Assembly: GCA_029059965.1 (NCBI GenBank)
Contig: JAIDUY010000280.1
Span: 1-12,023, forward strand
DNA: 12,023 nt
Reading direction: 5' to 3'
DNA from: Muribaculaceae bacterium
Lineage (GTDB): Bacteria > Bacteroidota > Bacteroidia > Bacteroidales > Muribaculaceae
The translations under genes and the position numbers were made by a program. Positions 1 through 7,103 of this stretch are shown in pieces. How positions within the stretch are numbered: position 1 is the first letter of the stretch; every line of letters begins with the position of its first letter. The notes under the pieces are model-generated. The model made no database searches. It had not been told where the DNA came from and worked only from the letters and a program-made list of their open reading frames with translations.

Positions 1-1
1 C

Positions 2-601
2 ATTGCCGAATACATAGGCAATCATCCCGACCGCCTCGAATCAACCCTTATTCTCCTTGGCGACTACGATGCCGCGGCCGACCCCGCGGGCGCCGACTCG
101 CTGATGCAGCTCATTGAACCCGCCGCACGTCCGGCCGCCATCACCGACGGCTTCAACTACCTGCTGCAGCGCCTTGTGGTGGCTTCGGCATCGGGCCCCG
201 TACTCCCCTTCCCCTACCTCGACAGGCGCGACAGCCTGCGCACATTCCGTCCTTCCGACAGCCGGCTCAGCATAATAGCCGTCGACAACAACCGCTCCGA
301 CCGCGGCGACAGCATCGTGCCCATGCTCAGGCACCTTTCTTCCGAAGGCGGCCGCCGTCTGGCAATCCTCGAAGTATCGGTCGACGCCGACACGATGGAA
401 TGGAAGCGCTCGACACGCCGCGACACCGCCACGTGGACGCAGGCCTGGGGGGCGGGAGGCGTAGCGGCACGCGGCCTCGACCGTCTCGGCATTCCGGCAG
501 TGCCCTACTTCGTTGTCTGCGATTCCGCAGGCGTGCAGCTGCACCGCGGACGCTCGGCCGGCGAGGCGGAAGCCTTCGTCATGTCCCACCTCAACCGCTA
601 A
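2..601 (+). CDS. Thioredoxin-fold (TlpA/redoxin-like) protein, C-terminal part; 5' end outside the window
   Basis: The reading frame is open from the left edge to the TAA at 599-601, giving about 199 residues of a longer protein. A mixed helical stretch (to about nt 255) is followed by a thioredoxin-like core. That core has a first strand LSIIAVDNNRSDRG (nt 266-307), a second strand LAILEVSVDAD, and the loop GIPAVPYFVVCDSAG (about nt 488-532), which carries the cis-proline typical of the fold. In thioredoxins the first strand leads into WCxxC; here the same place reads DNNRSDRG, so no redox-active cysteine pair is present. Bacteroidales encode many TlpA/DUF4369-type envelope lipoproteins of this architecture, often without active cysteines, so an envelope location is likely, but the signal peptide lies outside the window. 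Enzymatic oxidoreductase activity is unlikely. The comM start follows 9 nt after the stop, suggesting cotranscription. The fold is fairly sure; the exact family is not. Confidence 0.6.
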   Translation: MAEYIGNHPDRLESTLILLGDYDAAADPAGADSLMQLIEPAARPAAITDGFNYLLQRLVVASASGPVLPFPYLDRRDSLRTFRPSDSRLSIIAVDNNRSDRGDSIVPMLRHLSSEGGRRLAILEVSVDADTMEWKRSTRRDTATWTQAWGAGGVAARGLDRLGIPAVPYFVVCDSAGVQLHRGRSAGEAEAFVMSHLNR

Positions 602-610
602 ACCTCAGCC

Positions 611-2158
611 ATGCTCGTCAAGTCATATGCCGCCGCCGTCCAAGGCATCAATGCCATAGTAGTCACCGTCGAGACAGCCGTCTCGAAAGGCATACAGTAC
701 TGTATCGTCGGCCTGCCCGACACCGCCGTCAAAGAGAGTCACGAGCGTGTCCGCTCGGCTCTGACACAGAGTGGCTACAGCACCGGACGCGCGAGCGTGG
801 TAATCAATCTGTCGCCCGCCGATGTCAAGAAGGAAGGCGCGGCCTACGACCTGCCTATCGCCGTGTCCATCATGGTCGGCTCGGAACAAATCAAGGCGCC
901 CGAGCTGGAGCGCTATATGATAATGGGCGAGCTGTCGCTCGACGGCAGCGTGCTGCCCGTGCGCGGCATCCTGCCCATGGCCATCGAGGCAAGAGCCCAT
1001 GGCTTCAAGGGCATCATCGTGCCCAAGGCCAATGCCTGCGAGGCCGCTGTGGTCAACAATCTCGAGGTCTACGGCGTAGAGAATCTGCGCCAGGTCGCCG
1101 ACCTGCTCAGCGGCAGGGGCGGAGTCGAGCCAACGGTCGTCGACACCCGCGCGGAGTTTGCTCGCGCGGCGTCGGTCTACGACATGGATTTCCGCGAGGT
1201 GCGCGGTCAGGAAAACGTAAAGCGCGCTTTCGAGGTGGCCTGCGCCGGCGGCCACAATATACTCCTTGTCGGCCCTCCAGGCTCCGGCAAGAGCATGATG
1301 GCCAAGCGACTGCCCACAATCATGCCTCCGCTGAGCCTCGGCGAAGCCCTTGAAACCACTAAAATACACTCCGTGGCCGGCAAGCTTCCGCGAGGCTCGC
1401 GCCTGATGACCGTGCGTCCCTTCCGGTCGCCGCACCATACCGTCAGCCCTGTGGCCATGGTCGGCGGCGGTACGGTGCCCATGCCCGGCGAAATATCGCT
1501 GGCTCACAATGGCATACTGTTTCTGGACGAATTTCCGGAGTTCCCGCGGCAGGTACTCGAAGTGCTCCGCCAGCCCCTCGAAGACCGCCATATCAGCGTG
1601 TCGCGCGCCCGCTATCAGATAGACTATCCCGCAGGCTTTATGCTCGTGGCGAGCATGAACCCCTGTCCCTGCGGATATTACGGCCACCCTACCCGACCCT
1701 GCACATGTCCTCCGGGGGCCGTCAACAAGTACATGAACCGCATATCGGGTCCCTTGCTGGACCGCATCGACCTTCAGGTAGAGATTATGCCCGTCGAATT
1801 CGAGCAACTCGCAGGACGCCCCGAAGGCGAGACCAGCGAGGCCATCCGCGCCCGTGTCATAGCGGCTCGCGAGCTCCAGGCACGCCGCTACGCCGACGCA
1901 CCCGGCGTGCACTGCAACGCACAGATTACGCCGCGGCTGATGGAAAAATACTGCAGCCTCGATGCCGAAAGCACGGCCATACTGCGCAAGGCCATGACCA
2001 AGTACGACATGAGCGCCCGCGCCTACGACCGCATCCTCAAGGTAGCGCGCACAATCGCCGACCTCGACGGCAGCGACACCATCCGCCCGCTCCACATCCA
2101 CGAAGCCGTCGGCTACCGCACCCTCGACCGCGGCACCCGCGGCCTGGTGACCTTCTAA
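611..2158 (+). CDS. comM: YifB/ComM family Mg chelatase-like AAA+ ATPase
   Basis: 515 residues, the usual length for YifB/ComM. The N-terminal ChlI-like domain (about 1-175) contains CIVGLPDTAVKES and INLSPADVKKEGAAYDLPIA, family hallmarks. The AAA+ module follows: Walker A GPPGSGKS (221-228), Walker B GILFLDEFPEF (301-311), sensor-1 region ASMNPCPCG (347-355), and RISGPLLDRIDL (377-388) with candidate arginine-finger residues. The Mg_chelatase C-terminal domain runs from about 408 to 515. Four cysteines in PCPCGYYGHPTRPCTC (351-366) resemble a zinc-binding insert common in this family. In Vibrio and Haemophilus, ComM is a hexameric helicase that promotes branch migration during natural transformation; the protein is also widespread in bacteria not known to transform, so its role here is inferred as DNA recombination or branch processing in the cytoplasm. 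It probably shares a transcript with the preceding gene. No terminator is seen before the downstream repeats. Confidence 0.95.
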   Translation: MLVKSYAAAVQGINAIVVTVETAVSKGIQYCIVGLPDTAVKESHERVRSALTQSGYSTGRASVVINLSPADVKKEGAAYDLPIAVSIMVGSEQIKAPELERYMIMGELSLDGSVLPVRGILPMAIEARAHGFKGIIVPKANACEAAVVNNLEVYGVENLRQVADLLSGRGGVEPTVVDTRAEFARAASVYDMDFREVRGQENVKRAFEVACAGGHNILLVGPPGSGKSMMAKRLPTIMPPLSLGEALETTKIHSVAGKLPRGSRLMTVRPFRSPHHTVSPVAMVGGGTVPMPGEISLAHNGILFLDEFPEFPRQVLEVLRQPLEDRHISVSRARYQIDYPAGFMLVASMNPCPCGYYGHPTRPCTCPPGAVNKYMNRISGPLLDRIDLQVEIMPVEFEQLAGRPEGETSEAIRARVIAARELQARRYADAPGVHCNAQITPRLMEKYCSLDAESTAILRKAMTKYDMSARAYDRILKVARTIADLDGSDTIRPLHIHEAVGYRTLDRGTRGLVTF

Positions 2159-2173
2159 TTGAACCTCGCTAAA

Positions 2174-2300
2174 GCTCAGCGCTCCCACAAAACCTTTTGT
2201 TCCTGCCTTGAGCCTCAGCGCGCTCCCACAAAACCTTTTGTTCCAGCCTTGAGCCTCGGCGCTCCCACAAAACCTTTTGTTCCAGCTTTGAGCTTCAGCG
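2174..2300. repeat. Three tandem 33-bp REP-like hairpin repeats
   Basis: Three 33-bp copies lie at 2181-2213, 2222-2254 and 2261-2293, separated by 8 and 6 nt (periods 41 and 39). Copies 1 and 2 differ at one base, and copies 2 and 3 at one base. Each copy is an imperfect palindrome: outer GCTC and GAGC, inner ACAAAA and TTTTGT around a CC centre, with an asymmetric bulge (2 nt on one side, 9 on the other). The joining sequences (CTCAGCGC, CTCGGC, TTCAGCG) are also related. Asymmetric short hairpins next to a Y1 transposase-like gene are the classic arrangement of REP/BIME elements with their RAYT protein. They sit 22 nt after the comM stop and end 22 nt before the transposase-like start. They could also act as 3'-end RNA hairpins for comM. 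No T-run follows them, so they are not an ordinary terminator. Confidence 0.9.
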
Positions 2301-2315
2301 AAAAAAAACAACCCC

Positions 2316-3203
2316 ATGCCCAACTACCGAGCACCCTGGCACGACTACACCTCAAGGTGTATCTACATGATTACAATCAACAAAAGCCCTCGGTGCCCCT
2401 CTTTCGGCAAGTTGGAAGGCAGCCCGCTGATACCCGCCGGACAGGCCGGCAGCAGCTTCATCCAGGCTTCGCACACAGGCTCAGCCATCAAACAAGCTCT
2501 CATGGGCTTTCCCCGCGCCACGCCCGAGGCCCGTGTGCTCCAATACGCAATCATGCCCGACCATATCCACTTCCTGCTCTTCATCCAAGAGCCAACAGAG
2601 GAAATTTTAGGCCGTATTATTGCGCGATTTAAAGTCGAAGTGGACCGACTGTCAGGAGTTGAACAAGTATTTGACAAAGGCTTCAATGACCAGATTCTAA
2701 AGCCTTCACGCTCGCTGGATGTGCTTTATCGTTATATACGTGATAATCCGAGGAGGCTTGCGGTGAGACGGATGAATCCGGATTTTTTCAGACGTGTAAA
2801 TCTTGAAATCGGCGGAAAGCTGTGCCCGGGCTATGGAAATCCGCAGCTGCTCGACAACCCTTTCAAGGAACAGGTGGTGGTGCACCGCGCCGACAGTGCA
2901 TCGGACCGCGAACACAAGCGACAGCTATGGCTCTACACCGCCGCCAACGGCGGTGTGCTTGTCTCGCCCTTCATTTCTCCTGCTGAAAAAGCCATCAGGG
3001 CCGAGGCCGAAGAGCTCGGAGGCAGGTTAATTCTAATCAGCAACGAGACTATGGGCGAGCGCTTCAAGCCCTCGGGGCACGACTTCGGGCTGTGCGAGGC
3101 GGGGCGTATGCTCATTATCTCATCCGAGGACTTTGGAAGCACATTATCACGCTCTGTATGCCTGAGCATGAATGCCTTTGCGGCGCGGGTGGCTACGGCC
3201 TAA
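2316..3203 (+). CDS. RAYT-like Y1 (HUH) transposase-family protein with extra C-terminal domain
   Basis: 295 residues. The N-terminal part (about 1-160) matches the Y1_Tnp/REP-associated tyrosine transposase pattern: YRAPWHDYTSRCIYMITIN (4-22), QYAIMPDHIHFLLFI (76-90) with the HUH metal-binding motif His83-Ile-His85, FDKGFNDQIL (119-128), and YRYIRDNPRRLA (138-149), where Tyr140 is the likely nucleophile in the YIxxNP motif. Such proteins nick single-stranded DNA at REP hairpins and form a covalent phosphotyrosine bond. Residues about 170-295 form a second, alpha/beta-looking domain (GGVLVSPFISPAEKAI, RLILISNETMGERFKPSG, GRMLIISSEDFG) whose function is not recognised; it is absent from simple RAYTs. 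The start at 2316 places the conserved YRAPWHDY right at the N terminus. No flanking target-site duplication or second transposase gene is visible. The stop overlaps the stop of the convergent phosphatase gene by 4 nt. DNA between about 2590 and 2810 is clearly AT-richer than its surroundings. Confidence 0.85.
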   Translation: MPNYRAPWHDYTSRCIYMITINKSPRCPSFGKLEGSPLIPAGQAGSSFIQASHTGSAIKQALMGFPRATPEARVLQYAIMPDHIHFLLFIQEPTEEILGRIIARFKVEVDRLSGVEQVFDKGFNDQILKPSRSLDVLYRYIRDNPRRLAVRRMNPDFFRRVNLEIGGKLCPGYGNPQLLDNPFKEQVVVHRADSASDREHKRQLWLYTAANGGVLVSPFISPAEKAIRAEAEELGGRLILISNETMGERFKPSGHDFGLCEAGRMLIISSEDFGSTLSRSVCLSMNAFAARVATA

Positions 3204-3721
3204 CGCGGGGTCAGGGTGGTGTAGAGATTGGAGCAGGTGTCGGCGAGGAGGTCGAGGACGAGTTCGAAGCCTTCGGAGCCTTCGTAGTAGGGGTCGGGGA
3301 CGTAGTCGTAGCACGTCGCCATCGTGCAGAAATCCATCATCGGTATTATCTTCGATTCGGCTTCGGGCGTGGGTGCCATGCGGCGCAGATGGCGCTCGTT
3401 GGAGGCATCCATGGGGATGATGAGGTCAAAGTCGTCGAAGTCGGCCTCGCGTACCTGACGGGCATGATGAGTCAGCTCAAGGCCCCGCATACGGGCATGG
3501 ACGCGCATACGGCGGTCGGGGAGGTCGCCGGTGTGATAGTCGCCGGTGCCGGCGGAATCTATTGTCCAGCGGTCCTGCGCGCCGTTGCGGTCGACGATGT
3601 CGCGGAGAACGCCCTCGGCAGCCGGACTGCGGCATATGTTGCCGAGGCATACGAAAAGAACACTAATATGAGGAGCCGCCGCCAGTTCGGCGAGACGCTT
3701 GTCGGAACGGTGCTTTTGCAT
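3200..3721 (-). CDS. Low-molecular-weight protein tyrosine phosphatase
   Basis: 173 residues, slightly longer than the usual ~155 because of a 19-residue N-terminal lead. The LMW-PTP signature VCLGNICRSPAAEGV (24-38) holds the catalytic Cys25 and Arg31 of the C-x5-R-S loop. SAGTGDYHTG (56-65) and IPMDASNERHL (102-112) are further family blocks, and VPDPYYEG (141-148) carries the general acid Asp143. The enzyme hydrolyses phosphotyrosine through a cysteinyl-phosphate intermediate in the cytoplasm. Family members often act on exopolysaccharide tyrosine kinases or as arginine phosphatases, but no kinase lies nearby and the substrate is unknown. The ATG at 3721 is the only suitable start and sits 17 nt after a TATCTTTG promoter element, so the gene has its own promoter and a very short leader. 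It converges on the RAYT-like gene; their stop codons share CTAA at 3200-3203. Confidence 0.93.
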   Translation of the reverse strand: MQKHRSDKRLAELAAAPHISVLFVCLGNICRSPAAEGVLRDIVDRNGAQDRWTIDSAGTGDYHTGDLPDRRMRVHARMRGLELTHHARQVREADFDDFDLIIPMDASNERHLRRMAPTPEAESKIIPMMDFCTMATCYDYVPDPYYEGSEGFELVLDLLADTCSNLYTTLTPR

Positions 3722-3738
3722 AAGTCGTTTTTTTGATG

Positions 3739-3772
3739 CAAAGATACGGCAATGCCGTGGAAAATTGGCAAA
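3739..3772 (-). promoter_or_regulatory. Bacteroidota-type promoter of the tyrosine phosphatase gene
   Basis: On the minus strand, TATCTTTG (3746 down to 3739) matches the Bacteroidota -7 consensus TAnnTTTG. A TTTG at 3772-3769 could serve as the -33 element, with 22 bp between them, slightly longer than the usual 19-21. The start codon is 17 nt beyond the -7 box, implying a leader of roughly a dozen nucleotides. An 11-bp palindrome CGGCAATGCCG (3747-3757) lies directly behind the -7 box. Confidence 0.65.
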
Positions 3773-3779
3773 AAAATGC

Positions 3780-3787
3780 TAACTTTG
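3780..3787 (+). promoter_or_regulatory. Bacteroidota -7 element of the pheT promoter
   Basis: TAACTTTG matches TAnnTTTG and lies 25 nt before the pheT ATG. A clean -33 TTTG at 19-21 bp spacing is not visible; the nearest TTG (3765-3767) is only 12 bp away, so the upstream half is degenerate. The region between this box and the divergent phosphatase promoter is A/T-rich, unlike the surrounding coding DNA. Confidence 0.6.
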
Positions 3788-3812
3788 CGGTCTGTAAAAG
3801 GATAGACGTACT

Positions 3813-6287
3813 ATGAATATATCGTACAAATGGCTTAAGGAGTATGTCGACACTACCCTCACCCCGGAGGAAGTGGCGGCTGCCCTTACATCGATAGGTC
3901 TGGAGTCCGGGGGTGTCGAGCGGGTGGAGAGCATCCGCGGAGGCCTGGCCGGAATTGTCATCGGCAAGGTACTCACCTGCGCCGAGCATCCCGACAGCGA
4001 CCACCTTCACATCACCACTGTCGACCTCGGTCTTGCCGACGGTCCCGTCCAGATTGTCTGCGGCGCCCCCAATGTAGCTGCCGGACAGACCGTTGTGGTG
4101 GCCACCGTGGGCACCACGCTCTACAGCCCCGACGGCGAGAGCTTCAAAATCAAGCGTTCCAAAATCCGCGGCGTCGAGTCGCTCGGCATGATATGCGCCG
4201 AAGATGAAATCGGAGTGGGCAATTCGCACGACGGCATCATCGTCCTTCCGGCCGAGGCCGAAGCCATGATTGGCCGTCCCGCCGCCGAGTACTACAATAT
4301 CGACGACGACTATGTCATCGAGGTCGACCTGACCCCCAACCGCATCGACGCCGCCAGCCACTACGGCGTGGCCCGCGACCTGGCCGCCTATCTGAGCTGC
4401 CACGGCGCACCCACCGCGGCACACCGCCCCGACACGTCCGCCTTCCGCGTTGACGACGCATCGGCCAAAGGCATCGACGTCGAGGTGCGCGACAACGCCG
4501 GCTGCACACGCTACTGCGGTGTCACCATCCGCGGCGTCAAGGTTGCCGAAAGCCCCGAATGGCTGCGCAAACATCTGAGCACCATCGGCATGCACCCCAT
4601 CAACAACATCGTCGACATCACCAACTTCATCCTGCACGCATTCGGCCAGCCGCTGCACGCATTCGACGCCTCGACCCTCGAGGGCGGACGCATCGTGGTG
4701 CGCCGCGCCGACGCCGGAGCCAAGTTCACCACACTCGACGGCGTGGAGCGCACGCTCGATGCCGCCGACCTGATGATATGCGACGCCAACGAGGCACGCT
4801 GCATGGCCGGTGTCTTCGGCGGACTCAATTCGGGAGTGACCGACACCACCACCGACATCTTCATCGAGAGCGCCTGCTTCAACAGCACCAGCGTGCGCCG
4901 CACCGCCCGCCGTCACGGCATCTCGACCGACTCCTCGTTCCGCTTCGAGCGCGGCGTCGACCCCAACGGCTGCATGTACGCCCTGATGATGGCCGCCCTG
5001 CTGGTCAAGGAAATGGCCGGTGGCACCATAACAGGCGATGTCGTCGACGTCTATCCCACCCCCGTGCTGCCCGCGCGCGTCGACATGAACTTCGGTGACT
5101 TCGAGCGCCTTATCGGCCGCGAGATTCCCCGCGACACCGTCGACACCATCCTCGCCTCGCTCGAATGCAAGGTATGCAGCGAGGGTGATGCCATGAGCAT
5201 CGACGTGCCCACCTACCGCGTGGACGTAACCCGCCCCTGCGACGTCATCGAGGACGTTCTGCGCATCTACGGCTACAACAACATCGCCATGAGCGACGAG
5301 CTCCACGCCAGCCTCTCGTTCAAGACCGCCGTCGACGCCGCCGACGACCTGCGCCGCACCCTCAGCGAACAGCTCTGCGGCGCCGGATTCACCGAAATAC
5401 TCAACAACTCCCTGACCGCCCAGGCATACTACACCGACAACGCCGTCTTCCCCGAAGAACGCTGCGTGCGCCTGCTCAATCCGCTGAGCCAGGAGCTCAA
5501 CGTGATGCGCCAGACACTGCTCTACGGCGGCCTTGAGAGCATAGCTCACAACATCAACCGACGCAACCCCGACCTCGCCTTCTACGAGTTCGGCAACGTC
5601 TACGCCTACGACGGCACGGCTCAGTCCACCGCCGAAGCTCCTCTGGCACCCTACAGCGAAGGCTCGCGCCTCGCCATGTGGATGACCGGCGCCACACGCA
5701 GCGCCAACTGGCTGCGCCAGCGCGAGGAAGCCACAGCCTACGACCTCAAGGCCGCCGTAGCCAACATACTGGCACGCACCGGCATAGCCGCAGCCTTCCG
5801 CGCCACCGAGCCCGACGCCATCTTCGCCGACCGCATGGAAATCGTCACCGTCAAGGGCGGTACCGTCCTCGGCACCTTCGGCATGGTCGCTCCCGCCGTC
5901 TGCCGCGCATCGGGCATCAAAGTGCCCGTGGCATTCGCCGAACTCGACTGGGACCGCGTCGCCAAACTCACCGCCCGCCACCAGGCACTCTTCACTCCCC
6001 TGCCCAAGACGCAGGCCGTCAAGCGCGACCTCTCGCTGCTGATCGACAAAGGCACCACCATGGCCGACCTCGAGGCAGCCATCCGCCGCTGCGAGCCCAA
6101 ACTGCTGCGCGGAGTGGAGCTGTTCGACGTCTACGAAGGCGACAAGCTGCCCGCCGGCAAGAAGAGCTACGCAGTCAGCATCCTCATCCAGGACAACGAA
6201 AAGACACTTCAGGACAAGTACATAGACAAAATCATGAGCAAAATCACCGAAACGCTCCGCCGCACCTTCGGCGCCGAGCTCCGGTGA
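3813..6287 (+). CDS. pheT: Phenylalanine--tRNA ligase beta subunit
   Basis: 824 residues, typical full length. The beta subunit pairs with PheS as an alpha2-beta2 enzyme that charges tRNA-Phe; it binds the tRNA and carries the editing site that removes misacylated Tyr. Domains in order: N-terminal ISYKWLKEYVD (3-13); OB-fold tRNA-binding (EMAP-like) domain about 45-155 with GKVLTCAEHPDSDHL (51-65) and IVCGAPNVAAGQ (81-92); VDLTPNRID (171-179); B3/B4 editing domain about 235-395 (NNIVDITNF, GQPLHAFDA, FRFERGVDP); B5 domain about 410-485; catalytic-like core; and the C-terminal FDX-ACB anticodon-binding domain about 730-824 (TPLPKTQAVKRDLSLL, FDVYEGDKLPAGKKSYAV). The ATG follows the -7 box by 25 nt. 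pheS is not adjacent, as is common in Bacteroidota. yebC follows after 46 nt on the same strand, with no terminator between them. Confidence 0.98.
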   Translation: MNISYKWLKEYVDTTLTPEEVAAALTSIGLESGGVERVESIRGGLAGIVIGKVLTCAEHPDSDHLHITTVDLGLADGPVQIVCGAPNVAAGQTVVVATVGTTLYSPDGESFKIKRSKIRGVESLGMICAEDEIGVGNSHDGIIVLPAEAEAMIGRPAAEYYNIDDDYVIEVDLTPNRIDAASHYGVARDLAAYLSCHGAPTAAHRPDTSAFRVDDASAKGIDVEVRDNAGCTRYCGVTIRGVKVAESPEWLRKHLSTIGMHPINNIVDITNFILHAFGQPLHAFDASTLEGGRIVVRRADAGAKFTTLDGVERTLDAADLMICDANEARCMAGVFGGLNSGVTDTTTDIFIESACFNSTSVRRTARRHGISTDSSFRFERGVDPNGCMYALMMAALLVKEMAGGTITGDVVDVYPTPVLPARVDMNFGDFERLIGREIPRDTVDTILASLECKVCSEGDAMSIDVPTYRVDVTRPCDVIEDVLRIYGYNNIAMSDELHASLSFKTAVDAADDLRRTLSEQLCGAGFTEILNNSLTAQAYYTDNAVFPEERCVRLLNPLSQELNVMRQTLLYGGLESIAHNINRRNPDLAFYEFGNVYAYDGTAQSTAEAPLAPYSEGSRLAMWMTGATRSANWLRQREEATAYDLKAAVANILARTGIAAAFRATEPDAIFADRMEIVTVKGGTVLGTFGMVAPAVCRASGIKVPVAFAELDWDRVAKLTARHQALFTPLPKTQAVKRDLSLLIDKGTTMADLEAAIRRCEPKLLRGVELFDVYEGDKLPAGKKSYAVSILIQDNEKTLQDKYIDKIMSKITETLRRTFGAELR

Positions 6288-6333
6288 AAGCCCACTGACG
6301 CAAATCAATCAATACCACAACCATACACTACTC

Positions 6334-7080
6334 ATGGGAAGAGCATTTGAATACCGCAAAGCCCGCAAACTCAAACGCTGGGGCAATATGTCGCGTACCT
6401 TCACGCGCATAGGCAAGGAAATCACCATCGCCGCCAAGGCCGGCGGTCCCGACCCCGACACCAACCCCCGTCTGCGCGCGCTGGTACAGAACGCCAAGGC
6501 CGCCAACATGCCCAAGGACACCGTTGAACGCGCCATCAAGAAAGCTACCGAAAAGGACGCAAGCGACTACAAGGAAATCACCTACGAAGGATACGGCCCC
6601 TTCGGCATCGCCATCTTTGTCGAAGCCGCTACCGACAACAACACCCGCACCGTGGCCAACGTGCGCTCCTACTTCAACAAGCACGGCGGCTCGCTGGGCA
6701 CCCAGGGTTCGCTGACCTTCCTGTTCGACCACAAGTGCGTCTTCAAAATCAAACCCAAGGAAGGCATCGGCCTGGACGACCTCGAGCTCGAGCTCATCGA
6801 CTACGGTGTGGACGAACTCGGCCATGACGAAGACGAGGAAGGCAACGAGGAAATCGTGCTCTACGGCACATTCGAAAGCTACTCCAGCATTCAGAAGTAC
6901 CTCGAGGACAACGATTTCGAAATCATCAGCTCGGAATTCGTACGCATCCCCAACGACCTCAAGGACGTCACCCCCGAACAGCGCGAGAGCCTGAACAAGC
7001 TCCTCGAGAAGCTCGAAGACGACGAAGACGTGCAGAACGTATTCCACAACATGCGCGAAGAGGACGAAGACGAGGAATAA
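6334..7080 (+). CDS. yebC: YebC/PmpR (TACO1) family protein
   Basis: 248 residues, the usual family length. The N terminus MGRAFEYRKARKLKRWGNM is the Bacteroidota variant of the family start (others begin MAGHSKWANIKHRK). It is followed by the helical TRIGKEITIAAKAGGPDPDTN and AKAANMPKDTVERAIKKAT blocks (about 25-72), the EGYGPFGIAIFVEAATDNNNRT-like central strand region (about 84-105), GSLGTQGSLTFLFDHK (about 120-135), and a strongly acidic C-terminal tail ending REEDEDEE. The family was long annotated as DNA-binding transcriptional regulators (PmpR, YebC). More recent work on bacterial YebC and mitochondrial TACO1 points to a ribosome-associated role helping translation of proline-rich stretches. 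Its position behind pheT supports a translation-linked function. It is probably cotranscribed with pheT and is followed by an intrinsic terminator. Confidence 0.95.
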   Translation: MGRAFEYRKARKLKRWGNMSRTFTRIGKEITIAAKAGGPDPDTNPRLRALVQNAKAANMPKDTVERAIKKATEKDASDYKEITYEGYGPFGIAIFVEAATDNNTRTVANVRSYFNKHGGSLGTQGSLTFLFDHKCVFKIKPKEGIGLDDLELELIDYGVDELGHDEDEEGNEEIVLYGTFESYSSIQKYLEDNDFEIISSEFVRIPNDLKDVTPEQRESLNKLLEKLEDDEDVQNVFHNMREEDEDEE

Positions 7081-7103
7081 TCCTCCCCTCCACCACATAC
7101 TAC

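Noticed and set aside
2181..2293. Short CRISPR array
   Set aside because: The intervals between copies are 6-8 nt and related to each other; real spacers are about 30 nt and unique. There are no cas genes.
2261..2310. Intrinsic terminator for comM formed by the last repeat
   Set aside because: The hairpin is followed by an A-run on the plus strand, not a T-run; the stem is weak and bulged.
623..2323. 566-codon open frame antisense to comM and through the repeats, with repeated NKRFCG/GTKGFVG peptides
   Set aside because: It is the antisense mirror of comM; the repeated peptides are just the 33-bp DNA repeats read in shifting frames.
2159..2632. Plus-strand frame through the repeats (repeated PTKPFVPALS peptide)
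   Set aside because: The peptide repeats reflect DNA repeats, and the frame then overlaps the RAYT-like gene, which has clear family motifs.
3663..6308. 881-codon open frame antisense to pheT
   Set aside because: It lies in the register that mirrors the pheT codons. Its composition (runs of Gly, Val, Ala, Asp, His) is what GC-rich third positions produce on the opposite strand. pheT itself matches its family throughout.
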